Shown: one piece after another, positions 27,715 through 37,108 of the stretch
How the letters are laid out: each line of letters opens with the position of its first letter
Position numbering within the stretch: position 1 is the stretch's first letter
Origin: Lachnobacterium bovis
GTDB lineage: Bacteria > Bacillota > Clostridia > Lachnospirales > Lachnospiraceae
DNA: 64,000 nt
NCBI RefSeq assembly: GCF_900111325.1
Contig: NZ_FOGW01000012.1
Location: 45,326 to 109,325 of the forward strand
Direction of reading: 5' to 3'
Notes under the pieces: generated by a model
What the model saw: the letters and a program-made list of their open reading frames with translations, nothing else
Told to the model about the DNA's origin: nothing
The model's database searches: none
Translations under genes and position numbers: made by a program

Positions 27715-27742
27715 ATTATATCACCTTTTTTTTTAATTTCAA
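27715..27742 (-). promoter_or_regulatory. Promoter of the peptide/transport operon
   Basis: TTGAAA (27737-27742), 16-bp spacer containing an A tract, then a perfect TATAAT (27715-27720) on the minus strand, about 30 bp upstream of the peptide start codon. Confidence 0.7.
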
Positions 27743-27815
27743 GCCATTTTGTCATTATAGTTAAATTTTATGTGGGATTTTGGTTTCCATTTTTTTACAT
27801 TTTATCTTCTTTTAA

Positions 27816-27846
27816 TAAAAAAACAACCGTGGAAATTCCACGGCTG
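27816..27846 (-). terminator. Terminator of metK
   Basis: Arms CCGTGGAA / TTCCACGG are followed by TTGTTTTTTT on the minus strand, downstream of the metK stop. Confidence 0.9.
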
Positions 27847-27870
27847 TCTTTAGTTACTATTATCTATTTT

Positions 27871-29052
27871 TTATAAATATTTTTTTAATTCGTCAACTTT
27901 ATCTGTTGCTTCCCATGGTAAATCTAAATCAGTTCTACCAAAATGTCCATATGCTGCAGTACCTTTATATATTGGTCTACGTAAATCTAACATTTTGATA
28001 ATTCCAGCTGGACGTAAATCAAAGAGTTCTCTAACAATCTCAACTAATCTTTCACTTGATAATTTACCTGTTCCAAATGTATCTATATTTATAGATGTTG
28101 GTTCTGCAACACCAATAGCATATGATAATTGAATTTCACATTTATCTGCAAGACCTGCTGCTACGATATTCTTAGCAACATAACGTGCTGCATAAGCAGC
28201 TGATCTATCTACTTTTGTACAGTCTTTTCCTGAGAATGCTCCACCACCATGACGAGCCATTCCACCATATGTATCAACGATAATCTTACGTCCTGTAAGA
28301 CCTGCATCACCATGTGGTCCACCAATTACGAAACGTCCTGTTGGATTAATATAGAATTTTGTTTTATCATCAATTAATTCTTTTGGTAGAACTTCATCAA
28401 ATACATATTTCTTAATATCTGCATGGATCTGTTCTTGTGTAACTTCCTCGTCATGCTGTGTAGATAATACAACTGTTTCAAGTCTCTTTGGCTTACCGTC
28501 TTCATCATATTCTACTGAGACTTGAGTTTTACCATCTGGTCTTAAGTATTTTAATGTACCATTCTTTCTAACTTCTGTAAGTCTACGTGATAATTTATGT
28601 GCTAATGAAATTGGATAAGGCATTAACTCTGGTGTTTCATTTGTAGCATATCCAAACATCATTCCCTGATCACCAGCACCTGTATCTAAATCATCTTTAT
28701 GTGTTCCTTCTCTTGCCTCTAATGATTTATCTACACCCATTGCAATATCTGGTGATTGTTGATCTAACGCAACCATAACCGCACATGTATTTCCGTCAAA
28801 TCCTGTCTTAGCATCATTATATCCAATCTCGTTAACAGTTTCTCTAACGATTGCAGGAACATCTAATTGTGCTTTTGTAGAAATCTCACCTGTTACTAAA
28901 ACAAATCCTGTACAACTTACTGCTTCACAAGCCACACGACTCATTGGATCTTGTCTCATACATTCATCTAAAATTGCATCTGAAATTGCATCACAAACTT
29001 TATCTGGGTGTCCTTCTGTTACTGATTCTGATGTAAATAATAATTTTTCCAT
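27871..29052 (-). CDS. metK: S-adenosylmethionine synthetase
   Basis: MetK makes SAM from methionine and ATP. The 393-residue protein begins MEKLLFTSESVTEGHPDK and shows GAGDQGMMFGYA and the glycine-rich GGHGDAGLTGRK-type loop (GGPHGDAGLTGRKII), with the KDCTKVDRSAAYAARY segment following. The start at 29052 has AGAAAGGA as RBS. A longer in-frame start at 29097 would lie inside the riboswitch terminator and is rejected. Expression is controlled by the SAM-I riboswitch directly upstream. Confidence 0.97.
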   Translation of the reverse strand: MEKLLFTSESVTEGHPDKVCDAISDAILDECMRQDPMSRVACEAVSCTGFVLVTGEISTKAQLDVPAIVRETVNEIGYNDAKTGFDGNTCAVMVALDQQSPDIAMGVDKSLEAREGTHKDDLDTGAGDQGMMFGYATNETPELMPYPISLAHKLSRRLTEVRKNGTLKYLRPDGKTQVSVEYDEDGKPKRLETVVLSTQHDEEVTQEQIHADIKKYVFDEVLPKELIDDKTKFYINPTGRFVIGGPHGDAGLTGRKIIVDTYGGMARHGGGAFSGKDCTKVDRSAAYAARYVAKNIVAAGLADKCEIQLSYAIGVAEPTSINIDTFGTGKLSSERLVEIVRELFDLRPAGIIKMLDLRRPIYKGTAAYGHFGRTDLDLPWEATDKVDELKKYL

Positions 29053-29076
29053 CTTTTGTTCCTTTCTATAAATCCA

Positions 29077-29253
29077 TAAAAAAAATCCGCTTGACAATCA
29101 AGCGGACTAATTAACTACTAACCAATCCTCTTATTGTTCGAATTATTTCGCTCAGGTTGGCACCTTCCTGTCTTATATATACTTGCCGTATGTCAAGAAC
29201 GGGGTTGCCGTGACTTCACAGATCCTTTGTATCTCCATCACTCTGAATAAGAG
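29077..29253 (-). promoter_or_regulatory. SAM-I (S-box) riboswitch controlling metK
   Basis: On the minus strand the aptamer (29128-29253) is closed by P1 arms CTCTTATT / AATAAGAG. It contains the S-box core segments AGAGTGATGGAG, CACGGCAACCCC and AGGTGCCAACCTGAGCG. Downstream is an intrinsic terminator with arms TCCGCTTGA / TCAAGCGGA and a T tract (29077-29106). The arrangement predicts transcription termination when SAM is bound, as for other SAM-I switches. Confidence 0.95.
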
Positions 29254-29344
29254 AAATTCTCATATTAAATTTACATGATTATACCACAACTCATTATTAC
29301 TGTCAATAACAAAAATAAAGCAATAGATTATCACAATTTGTTTA

Positions 29345-30637
29345 TTAAGATACTTTTAAAATAAACTTTTGTAAATCTTTTTCAGAAGAAACTTTATCTA
29401 CTACAGCACCTAATCCACGTAATTTTTCTTCTAACGCTTCATATCCACGTTCTACAAAATGAATATCGTCAACTACAGTAATTCCTTCACCTGCTAAACC
29501 TGCAATAACAAGTGCTGCACCTGCTCTTAAATCCGGAGCATTAACTCTTGCACCTGTATATTTATCAATACCATTGATTATTGCTACATTACCTTCAACT
29601 TTAATGTCAGCCCCCATTCTTGTTAACTCGTCAACATATTTAAAACGATTTTCAAAAATGCTTTCTGTAACAGTACTAATACCAGAAGCCATTCCTAAAA
29701 CTACTGCCATCTGTGGCTGCATGTCTGTAGGGAAGCCTGGATATGGTAAAGTTGTTACTTGTGTATGCGATAACTTTTTAGGAGCAATAACACGTACTGC
29801 TTCATCAAATTCTTCAATTATACATCCTGCTTCGATTAATTTTGCACTTGTTGCCTCTAAATGTTTTGGGATTACATTTTTAACCACAACATCTCCACCT
29901 GTAGCTGCTGCAGCACACATAAATGTTCCTGCTTCAATCTGATCTGGAATAACCGCATACTCTGTCGCATGTAATTTTGGTACACCAACTATACGAATAA
30001 CATCTGTACCAGCGCCTCTAATATTAGCTCCCATGCTATTTAAGAAGTTTGCAACATCTACAACATGTGGCTCTTTTGCTGCATTCTCGATTACGGTCTT
30101 TCCTTCTGCCATTGAAGCTGCCATCATAATATTGATTGTCGCACCAACAGATACTTTATCTAAATAGATATGTGTTCCGTTAAGCTTCTCTGTTTGAGCA
30201 ACGACAAGTCCATGTGCAATCTCAACATTTACGCCCATTGCTCTAAATCCTTTAATATGTAAATCAATTGGACGACTTCCGATGTCACATCCACCTGGAA
30301 GAGCAACTTCTGCATGCTTATACTTACCAAGTAAAGCTCCAATTAAATAATATGATGCTCTAATTTTTCTAATAAATTCATTATCAACACAATAGCTTCT
30401 AATTGATGAACTATTAATAGCAACCTTATGTGGACCCTTTCTTTCCACTTTAGCGCCTAATTCTTCAATTGCCTGTAATAAAACATTGATATCTCTAACA
30501 TTTGGTAAATTTTCAATTACTACTGTTTCATCTGTCATTGTGGCTGCTGCTAAAATAGCAAGCGCAGCATTCTTTGCCCCACCTATCTCTACTTCGCCAT
30601 GTAAAGTATGGCCGCCCTTTATCACGTATTGTTCCAT
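29345..30637 (-). CDS. murA: UDP-N-acetylglucosamine 1-carboxyvinyltransferase
   Basis: MurA starts peptidoglycan synthesis by joining enolpyruvate from PEP to UDP-GlcNAc. The 430-residue EPSP-synthase-type fold begins MEQYVIKGGHTLHGEVEIGGAKNAA. The active-site cysteine region is at IPDQIEAGTFMCAAA, and the C-terminal half has PTDMQPQMA. All parts of the family are present. The gap to aroK is 140 bp, so it may have its own promoter. No RBS problem is seen. Confidence 0.96.
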   Translation of the reverse strand: MEQYVIKGGHTLHGEVEIGGAKNAALAILAAATMTDETVVIENLPNVRDINVLLQAIEELGAKVERKGPHKVAINSSSIRSYCVDNEFIRKIRASYYLIGALLGKYKHAEVALPGGCDIGSRPIDLHIKGFRAMGVNVEIAHGLVVAQTEKLNGTHIYLDKVSVGATINIMMAASMAEGKTVIENAAKEPHVVDVANFLNSMGANIRGAGTDVIRIVGVPKLHATEYAVIPDQIEAGTFMCAAAATGGDVVVKNVIPKHLEATSAKLIEAGCIIEEFDEAVRVIAPKKLSHTQVTTLPYPGFPTDMQPQMAVVLGMASGISTVTESIFENRFKYVDELTRMGADIKVEGNVAIINGIDKYTGARVNAPDLRAGAALVIAGLAGEGITVVDDIHFVERGYEALEEKLRGLGAVVDKVSSEKDLQKFILKVS

Positions 30638-30778
30638 CTCACACCTCAGTATTTAATACTCATCAGCTTGAGTTTATTTTCTATTTCCTAACAATCTATT
30701 ATAGTTTGTAAACTCATTTTTTGTCAACTTTAAATATTGCTAATATTTATATATTTTTTATATTTTTTTTAGCAATAT

Positions 30779-31288
30779 TTATCTTTGTTTTAAAACATTA
30801 AGTATACACTTAACTGTTTCTTCAACATTGCAGTCTTCTTCATCAACAGTAATATCAGCATATTTTTCAAACAATGGCACTCTTTCATTGTATAAATCTG
30901 TTAATGTCTGACCGTCTTTTAATACCACACCTCTTCTTTCAAGATCTCCAAGTCTCTTTTTTAACACCTTGAGCGAAATTTTCAGATACACAATAGTTCC
31001 AATTTCTTTAAAATGCTCCATTGCTTTTGGTCCATAAATAACACTACCACCTGGTGCAATAACTGTTTTATCGCAAACTATAGAAGCATTTACCTCTTCT
31101 TCTATTTTAATGAAACCATCTGTACCCTCAGATGCAATTATATCATGTAAAAGTCTTCCTTCTTTTTCTTGAATTACTAAATCTGTATCAACAAAATTAT
31201 ATCCCTTTACCTTTGCTAATATAACACCAATTGTGCTTTTCCCAGCGCCAGGCATCCCTATTAAAATTATATTGTTTCCTTTTTTCAT
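30779..31288 (-). CDS. aroK: Shikimate kinase
   Basis: Shikimate kinase phosphorylates shikimate in aromatic amino acid synthesis. The 169-residue P-loop protein has GMPGAGKSTIG (about 11-21), the shikimate-binding DTDLVI (about 33-38), and the Walker-B-like GGS motif in APGGSVIYG. The RBS lies directly after the terminator of the foldase gene, so expression needs read-through or an unseen promoter. It is shorter in the LID region than some homologues but within range. Confidence 0.88.
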   Translation of the reverse strand: MKKGNNIILIGMPGAGKSTIGVILAKVKGYNFVDTDLVIQEKEGRLLHDIIASEGTDGFIKIEEEVNASIVCDKTVIAPGGSVIYGPKAMEHFKEIGTIVYLKISLKVLKKRLGDLERRGVVLKDGQTLTDLYNERVPLFEKYADITVDEEDCNVEETVKCILNVLKQR

Positions 31289-31298
31289 AATTTCTCCT

Positions 31299-31330
31299 AA
31301 AAAAGCATCTAGACAATAGCCTAGATGCTT
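31299..31330 (-). terminator. Terminator between the foldase gene and aroK
   Basis: Perfect arms AGCATCTAG / CTAGATGCT with loop and TTTTTT on the minus strand; the T tract ends about 10 bp before the aroK start, overlapping its leader. Confidence 0.85.
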
Positions 31331-31388
31331 AACATTTTATAATATCTTAATCATTTTACAACTTATTAATTTACAATGCAACTAAAAT

Positions 31389-32408
31389 TTAATTTTTTTT
31401 AGTTTGTTTTTTTGAAAGATCATTTTTAAATGATATCTTCTTCATAGCAGATTTTTTTACTTTCCAATTATCTTTTTTCTGCCATTTTTTTAGGATTTTA
31501 GAATATAATTGTTGTTTTCTTGTCTGTATAATTTGAGTTCTATGTGTTGCTGTTGCTTTTTCATCAACTTTTTTATCTAACCTGACAATATAAGAAGCCG
31601 CTTGAGTTTTAATAAGTTTTGATACCTGGCCCTCGTTTAAAGAATTCAATTCCTTTTTTACAGCAGCATCTAAATTTTCATCATCTTTAGCATATGAACT
31701 TTCTGTTGTAGTATAACCATATTTTTCTGCAGTAGTCTTCATATCAGCTCCATTTGAAATTTCATCAGAAATTTTTTGAGCTGTTTCATTTATTTTATTA
31801 CGTTCAGCATCTGTGTATATTGACTTCTGTCCTGTTTGTGGGTCATACTTTTGAAGAGTATCAATCTTTATTGCTGTATATGAACTCATATTTGCATCTG
31901 CATCAGAAACTTTATCATCTGCATCTTTAACTATTTCGTTATACATTTTTTCTTTGATTGTACAAAGTGTTAAATACTCATTCACAACACTTTCAGTCGC
32001 TGTCATTTCTTCTAAGGCATCTTTTTTATTATCCTTAATAAATTTCTTTGATGCTTCTGCTATTTTAGCTTTTTCATCTTTAGTTAATTCTACGCCTTTT
32101 TCCTTTTGGTGAGCTTGCATTGTCAACATCTCATGATATTCTTCTAAGCTTCTTTCAATTTCACTATCCGCCATAGTAGTTCCATTGCCTGTTAAATCCA
32201 TGTTCCAAATGTCACCTGCTGCCTGCTGCTTATATAAACTACCTTTTGTTAATTGATTGTATCTTGCTATAAAATTGGCCTCACCTAATTTAGCTTTACC
32301 ACCTTTATATGTGGCTACAACCTCATCTTTATTAATTCCACATCCTGTTAGCGCAGACATTCCAATAACTCCCGCCATTAAAAATGTATAAACTTTCTTT
32401 GTCTTCAT
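31389..32408 (-). CDS. Lipoprotein foldase, PrsA/SurA-like
   Basis: A 339-residue lipoprotein with signal ending LTGC (Cys23). The N-terminal helical part (about 30-150) resembles SurA-N chaperone regions; a later segment (KISDEISNGADMKTTAEKYGY, then LNEGQVSKLIKTQAASYIVRL) resembles parvulin-type PPIase strands. It probably assists folding of exported proteins outside the membrane. Whether the isomerase centre is active cannot be judged. The C-terminus is very basic. It lies 71 bp downstream of mfd, possibly in the same unit. Confidence 0.75.
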   Translation of the reverse strand: MKTKKVYTFLMAGVIGMSALTGCGINKDEVVATYKGGKAKLGEANFIARYNQLTKGSLYKQQAAGDIWNMDLTGNGTTMADSEIERSLEEYHEMLTMQAHQKEKGVELTKDEKAKIAEASKKFIKDNKKDALEEMTATESVVNEYLTLCTIKEKMYNEIVKDADDKVSDADANMSSYTAIKIDTLQKYDPQTGQKSIYTDAERNKINETAQKISDEISNGADMKTTAEKYGYTTTESSYAKDDENLDAAVKKELNSLNEGQVSKLIKTQAASYIVRLDKKVDEKATATHRTQIIQTRKQQLYSKILKKWQKKDNWKVKKSAMKKISFKNDLSKKQTKKN

Positions 32409-32479
32409 TTTTCCTCCTAGTAAACTTATCCCTTCTTGGATTTTTATGTCTCTTATTCTTTAATTATAGTGCTTTTTGA

Positions 32480-35400
32480 TTATTCTATCAATATTTTCAC
32501 CATATCGTTTAGAAGCTTTTCTAATGTACTTATAGTGTCATTCGATTGTTTTTTGGGTAAATTTTTCGCTATTGCATTAGGTCTTCTTCTCATCATAGCG
32601 ATTGTATTTTGGGGTTTAGGTAAAACATACTCAAAGTAGACTGCCTTAGGATCTTTCACAAAACGCATTTTGTTTTGGTACATCTGTATAACCTGTGGTA
32701 TATTTGCAGGATTTATTTTAGCTTTTTCATGCATTTTTAGTTTAATTATATTTGCACGTTGAACTATTTCTACTATATACAATTTATGCGCTAAAATTTT
32801 CAATCTTGCAATTTTCAATAAATTCTGAACTACTACAGGTGGTTCACCAAATCTATCGATTAATTCTTCTAGAATTTCGTCAGCTTCCTCCTCAGAAATA
32901 GTACTAGCAATTCTTTTATATATTTCTAATTTTTGAAATTCATTAGCAATATATGTATCTGGTATAAATGCGTTTTCTTCAATATCAATTGAAGTTTCAA
33001 AGCTTTCTTCTACTTTTTCACCTTTAGCCTCTTTTACAGCTTCATTTAACAATTTGCAATATAAATCGTATCCTATTGCTTCCATATGGCCACTTTGCTG
33101 TTCTCCTAAAAGATTTCCTGCACCTCTAATTTCTAAGTCTCGCATTGCAATTTTAAATCCGCTACCCAAATCAGAATATTCTTTCATCGCAGCTAATCTT
33201 TTTTCTGCTACTTCTTTAAGCATTTTATTTTTTTTGTACATTAAAAATGCGTACGATGTTCTATTGCTTCTACCGACTCTACCTCTGAGCTGATATAGCT
33301 GAGATAATCCAAGATTTTCTGCAGCCTCTATTATCATGGTATTAACATTTGCAATGTCTAAACCTGTTTCAATTATTGTCGTTGAAACAAGGACATCTAT
33401 GTCTCCATTTATGAAATCATACATTATATTTTCAAGTTCTGTTACTTTCATTTTTCCATGTGCAAAAGCAACATTCGCATCTGGTAAAAGCTGCTGCAAT
33501 CTATCTGCGACCTCATCGATATCTTTAACTTGATTGTAAACATAGTAAACTTGTCCACCTCTAGCCAATTCTCGATTTATGGCTTCTCTTACCATTTCTT
33601 CGTCATATTCTGTAACATAAGTTTGAATAGGAATTCTATCCACAGGTGGTTCTTCTAAAACACTCATATCACGTATTCCTATTAAACTCATATGTAACGT
33701 TCTTGGAATTGGAGTAGCTGTTAATGTCAAAACATCAACATTTTCTTTCATCTGTTTTATTTTTTCTTTATGAGCCACTCCAAATCGCTGTTCTTCGTCA
33801 ATTATAAGCAAACCTAAATCCTTAAACTGAACATCTTTAGAGAGTATTCTATGAGTTCCAATCACTATATCAACTAATCCTGATTTAAGTCCTTCTATTG
33901 TTTTATCTTGTTCTTTTTTAGATCTAAAACGGCTTAATGAGGCTATATTTATTGGAAATTCCTTCATTCTTTGTACAAAATTATTATAATGCTGCTGTGC
34001 AAGTATTGTTGTTGGCACTAAATAAGCAACCTGCTTACCCTCTTGAACCGCTTTAAAAGCCGCCCTAATTGCTATTTCTGTTTTTCCATATCCAACATCA
34101 CCACAAATCAAACGGTCCATTATTTTAGTACTTTCCATATCTTTTTTAGTTTCTTCTATCGCAAGCTCTTGGTCCGTTGTTTCTTCATATAGAAATAGTT
34201 CCTCAAACTCCTTTTGCCAAATAGTGTCTTCTCCATAGGCATATCCGGATTCTTTACTTCTTTTAGCATATAATCTTACTAAATCTTCTGCAATTATTTT
34301 TACTGATTTTTTTACTCTCGATTTAGTTTTATTCCATTCCTGACTACCTAATTTATTTAGCTTAGGCTTTCTTGCATCTTTGCCTGCATATTTTTGGATT
34401 ATTTCTAATTGAGTTGCTAAAATGTATAAATTAGAATTTCCTGCATATTCAATTTTGATATAATCCTTTACCTTTTGATCTACTTCTATTTTTTCAATTC
34501 CACGATATATACCTAATCCATGATTTTCATGAACAACATAATCACCTATATGTAAGTCAGAAAAACTTTGTATATTTTCACCTTCATAGTTGCTTTTCTT
34601 CTTCTTTTTCTTAGTTTTTTTGCCAAAAATATCTGTCTCTGTGATAATTACAAATTTGAAATCACTATACTCAAATCCACTATGAAGCGAACCATTTGTA
34701 ACCATCAACTCGCCATTTTGAAGTTCTTTGTTTTTATCTTCTGAATAAAAACAATCAATATCATTATCTCTTAAATCATTAGCTAACCTTTTAGCTCTCG
34801 TCCTTGATGGTGATAATAGAACAATTTTATATTTTTTTTCTTTGAATTTGATTAATTCTTTCATTAAAAGTTCAAAACTATTATTATATGAACTTATACT
34901 TTTAATGTTCACATTGTACTCATCTACAAAATCAAACCCATAAGTCTTATTGTCTAGCATTGCTAATGCAATAATTTTATACTTATTCAATTTCGCATTA
35001 ACCTGCTTATATGGAAATAATTCTTCAATTTGTTTTGGCAAAATATAACCCTTTGCCAATCGATTTTCCATACTTAGGCTAAATTCTTGCTCTGTTAATT
35101 TTCCTCTTTCGATACATCTATGTAATTCATCAAAAAATATGACTGTATCTTCTTTTTCAAAATAATCTAATAACGATGTTTTTTCTTCGCAAAAATATGA
35201 CAAATATGTTTCTATCCCATTTAGATTAATTTGATTCTCCCATTCTTCGATTGCTTCATCTATATGAGATTTTAACCTAAATGCCTCTTCTGTTTTCATT
35301 TGTTTTCTCAATTTTTCTATTTGAAGAGAAGCATCTTTTTTAATTTTTTTAATTCCACGTTCTAATTCTTCTTTATTTAAAACAATCTCAGTTGCTGGAA

Positions 35401-36061
35401 AAATCTCCGCTTCTTCTAAGACTTCTATCGAACGTTGTGATTGAATATCAAATGATCGAATTGTATCTATTTCATCTCCCCACATTTCGATTCTTATAGG
35501 ATTTGATTCTGTTAATGGGTAAATGTCTAAGATTCCGCCTCTAAGTGCAAACTGTCCCTTTGCATCAACTTGATAATTTTTTTCATAGCCAAGCTGGACT
35601 AATTCCTTTACCAACTCATCTATCGAGATTTCATCTTCTGGATGTAATTTTATTACAGTATCAATCATCATTTTTTTAGATGCAACTGTATTCATTAATG
35701 CATCATATGTTGTTACAAGTGTACATTTTTCGCAATTGCGAATGGTTTTCAATGCATTTATTCGTTCTTCTGTAAGCAAATTACCTCTAATATCTGACTG
35801 ATAAAATAGTATATCTTTTGCCGGATAATACACTACATCTTCATCAAAAAACTTATAGTTTTCATAGAACTCTTTTGCCTTTTGTTCTTCACTTAATACA
35901 ATGATTTTATATTTTTTATCATTATCAAGTGCATATGCTAAATGTGGTTTTCCAGCATCTAAACACCCCGTTATAGTTATAACACCTGATTTATTCTTAT
36001 ATATATCAGATATTTCCTTATTTGCGTCAAATTGTTTTATACCTTCTAAAAATGTTTTCAC
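32480..36061 (-). CDS. mfd: Transcription-repair coupling factor
   Basis: Mfd removes RNA polymerase stalled at lesions and recruits UvrA. The 1193 residues are full length. The N-terminal UvrB-like domains are followed by the RNA polymerase-interacting CarD-like domain (IGDYVVHENHGLGIYRGIEKIEV). The translocase has RecG-like helicase motifs: GDVGYGKTEIAIRAAF (Walker A), DEEQRFGV (DEEQ box), TATPIPRTLHMSL, TTIIETGLDI, and QLRGRVGRS. It starts 3 bp after pth, a common Firmicutes order. Confidence 0.97.
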   Translation of the reverse strand: MKTFLEGIKQFDANKEISDIYKNKSGVITITGCLDAGKPHLAYALDNDKKYKIIVLSEEQKAKEFYENYKFFDEDVVYYPAKDILFYQSDIRGNLLTEERINALKTIRNCEKCTLVTTYDALMNTVASKKMMIDTVIKLHPEDEISIDELVKELVQLGYEKNYQVDAKGQFALRGGILDIYPLTESNPIRIEMWGDEIDTIRSFDIQSQRSIEVLEEAEIFPATEIVLNKEELERGIKKIKKDASLQIEKLRKQMKTEEAFRLKSHIDEAIEEWENQINLNGIETYLSYFCEEKTSLLDYFEKEDTVIFFDELHRCIERGKLTEQEFSLSMENRLAKGYILPKQIEELFPYKQVNAKLNKYKIIALAMLDNKTYGFDFVDEYNVNIKSISSYNNSFELLMKELIKFKEKKYKIVLLSPSRTRAKRLANDLRDNDIDCFYSEDKNKELQNGELMVTNGSLHSGFEYSDFKFVIITETDIFGKKTKKKKKKSNYEGENIQSFSDLHIGDYVVHENHGLGIYRGIEKIEVDQKVKDYIKIEYAGNSNLYILATQLEIIQKYAGKDARKPKLNKLGSQEWNKTKSRVKKSVKIIAEDLVRLYAKRSKESGYAYGEDTIWQKEFEELFLYEETTDQELAIEETKKDMESTKIMDRLICGDVGYGKTEIAIRAAFKAVQEGKQVAYLVPTTILAQQHYNNFVQRMKEFPINIASLSRFRSKKEQDKTIEGLKSGLVDIVIGTHRILSKDVQFKDLGLLIIDEEQRFGVAHKEKIKQMKENVDVLTLTATPIPRTLHMSLIGIRDMSVLEEPPVDRIPIQTYVTEYDEEMVREAINRELARGGQVYYVYNQVKDIDEVADRLQQLLPDANVAFAHGKMKVTELENIMYDFINGDIDVLVSTTIIETGLDIANVNTMIIEAAENLGLSQLYQLRGRVGRSNRTSYAFLMYKKNKMLKEVAEKRLAAMKEYSDLGSGFKIAMRDLEIRGAGNLLGEQQSGHMEAIGYDLYCKLLNEAVKEAKGEKVEESFETSIDIEENAFIPDTYIANEFQKLEIYKRIASTISEEEADEILEELIDRFGEPPVVVQNLLKIARLKILAHKLYIVEIVQRANIIKLKMHEKAKINPANIPQVIQMYQNKMRFVKDPKAVYFEYVLPKPQNTIAMMRRRPNAIAKNLPKKQSNDTISTLEKLLNDMVKILIE

Positions 36062-36064
36062 TTT

Positions 36065-36640
36065 TTACCTCTGTTTTTTCTGATTGAAATCATTCATCGC
36101 TTTATCGATATCATCCATTACAATAAGACTTGTAGCTTCACACACATCTTCTAATGCTTCCTCTACTAATTTTCTATCTGCATTATCAAAATGTCCTAAT
36201 ACGTGATCTGCTAAATCCCAACCTGCTGGTTTTTCACCAACACCTATTTTTACTCTTTTAAAATTACTTGTTCCTGTTTGAGCAATAATATCTTTAATTC
36301 CATTATGCCCACCTGCACTACCTTTTTTTCTTATTCTAATATTTCCTGGAGCTAAACTTATATCATCAAATAAAACTACCATTTCATCTTCTGGATCAAT
36401 TTTATAAAAATTAACTATTTCTCTTACACTTTCTCCACTTAAATTCATAAATGTCTGTGGTTTAGCTAATATTACTTTTTGTCCATTAATTACACCTTTA
36501 CCACAAATTGCTTTATGTTTATTATCTGAAACACTGATGTGATATTTTTCTGCAATATAATCTACCGCATCAAATCCAATATTATGTCTAGTCTTTTCGT
36601 ATTTTTTTCCTGGGTTACCTAAACCTACTATTAAAAACAT
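36065..36640 (-). CDS. pth: Peptidyl-tRNA hydrolase
   Basis: Pth releases tRNA from peptidyl-tRNA dropped by ribosomes. The 191-residue protein has GLGNPGKKYEKTRHNIGFDA (catalytic His at about 20 and Asn at about 10), PQTFMNLSGESV, and GGHNGIKDI. All expected positions are intact. It begins the pth-mfd pair. Confidence 0.96.
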   Translation of the reverse strand: MFLIVGLGNPGKKYEKTRHNIGFDAVDYIAEKYHISVSDNKHKAICGKGVINGQKVILAKPQTFMNLSGESVREIVNFYKIDPEDEMVVLFDDISLAPGNIRIRKKGSAGGHNGIKDIIAQTGTSNFKRVKIGVGEKPAGWDLADHVLGHFDNADRKLVEEALEDVCEATSLIVMDDIDKAMNDFNQKKQR

Positions 36641-36739
36641 ATTTATTTCCTCTTTTTCTAAGATATTATCTAACTTTAGTTGTCTTTAGAATAACAAAAT
36701 AATTTTTATTTGTCAAAAGTATGTTTGTTTTTACTATGC

Positions 36740-36771
36740 AAAAAGGATGCCATACAATTGTATGACACCCT
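36740..36771 (-). terminator. Terminator of the glgC-glgD-spoVG run
   Basis: Arms GGGTGTCATACAA / TTGTATGGCATCC (with one G-U pair) followed by TTTTT on the minus strand, just downstream of spoVG. Confidence 0.85.
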
Positions 36772-36789
36772 CACTTAATTACAAAATTA

Positions 36790-37056
36790 CTATTCGTTTG
36801 CTTCAATTAATTCTTGATATTTTGTAAGTATCATGTTTTGTAATCCTTCTCTTGTACGAGAGTTAATAGGATGTGCAATATCTCTATACTCACCATCTGC
36901 TGCTTTACGGCTAGGCATAGCAATAAATAATCCCTTTTCCCCTTCGATTACTTTAATATCATGTACTACAAACTCGTCTTCGATTGTAATTGATACAACC
37001 GCTTTCATCTTTCCTTCTTTTTCGACCTTACGGATACGAATATCTGTAATTTCCAT
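36790..37056 (-). CDS. spoVG: SpoVG regulatory protein
   Basis: SpoVG is a small nucleic-acid-binding regulator of sporulation and cell envelope genes in Firmicutes. The 88 residues begin MEITDIRIRKVEKEGKMKAVVSITI and include the characteristic GLFIAMPSRKAADGEYRDIAHPINS. This is the normal length. It lies 52 bp downstream of glgD. Its presence fits a spore-forming lineage but does not prove sporulation. Confidence 0.95.
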   Translation of the reverse strand: MEITDIRIRKVEKEGKMKAVVSITIEDEFVVHDIKVIEGEKGLFIAMPSRKAADGEYRDIAHPINSRTREGLQNMILTKYQELIEANE

Positions 37057-37108
37057 GGCTCTTGCCTCCTCGTCATTTGCCTTTTTATGGCTCTTTTGTC
37101 ATTGTTGT

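Noticed and set aside
29053..29097. Longer metK start at 29097
   Set aside because: The added codons lie within the riboswitch terminator and the ATG at 29052 has the clear RBS.
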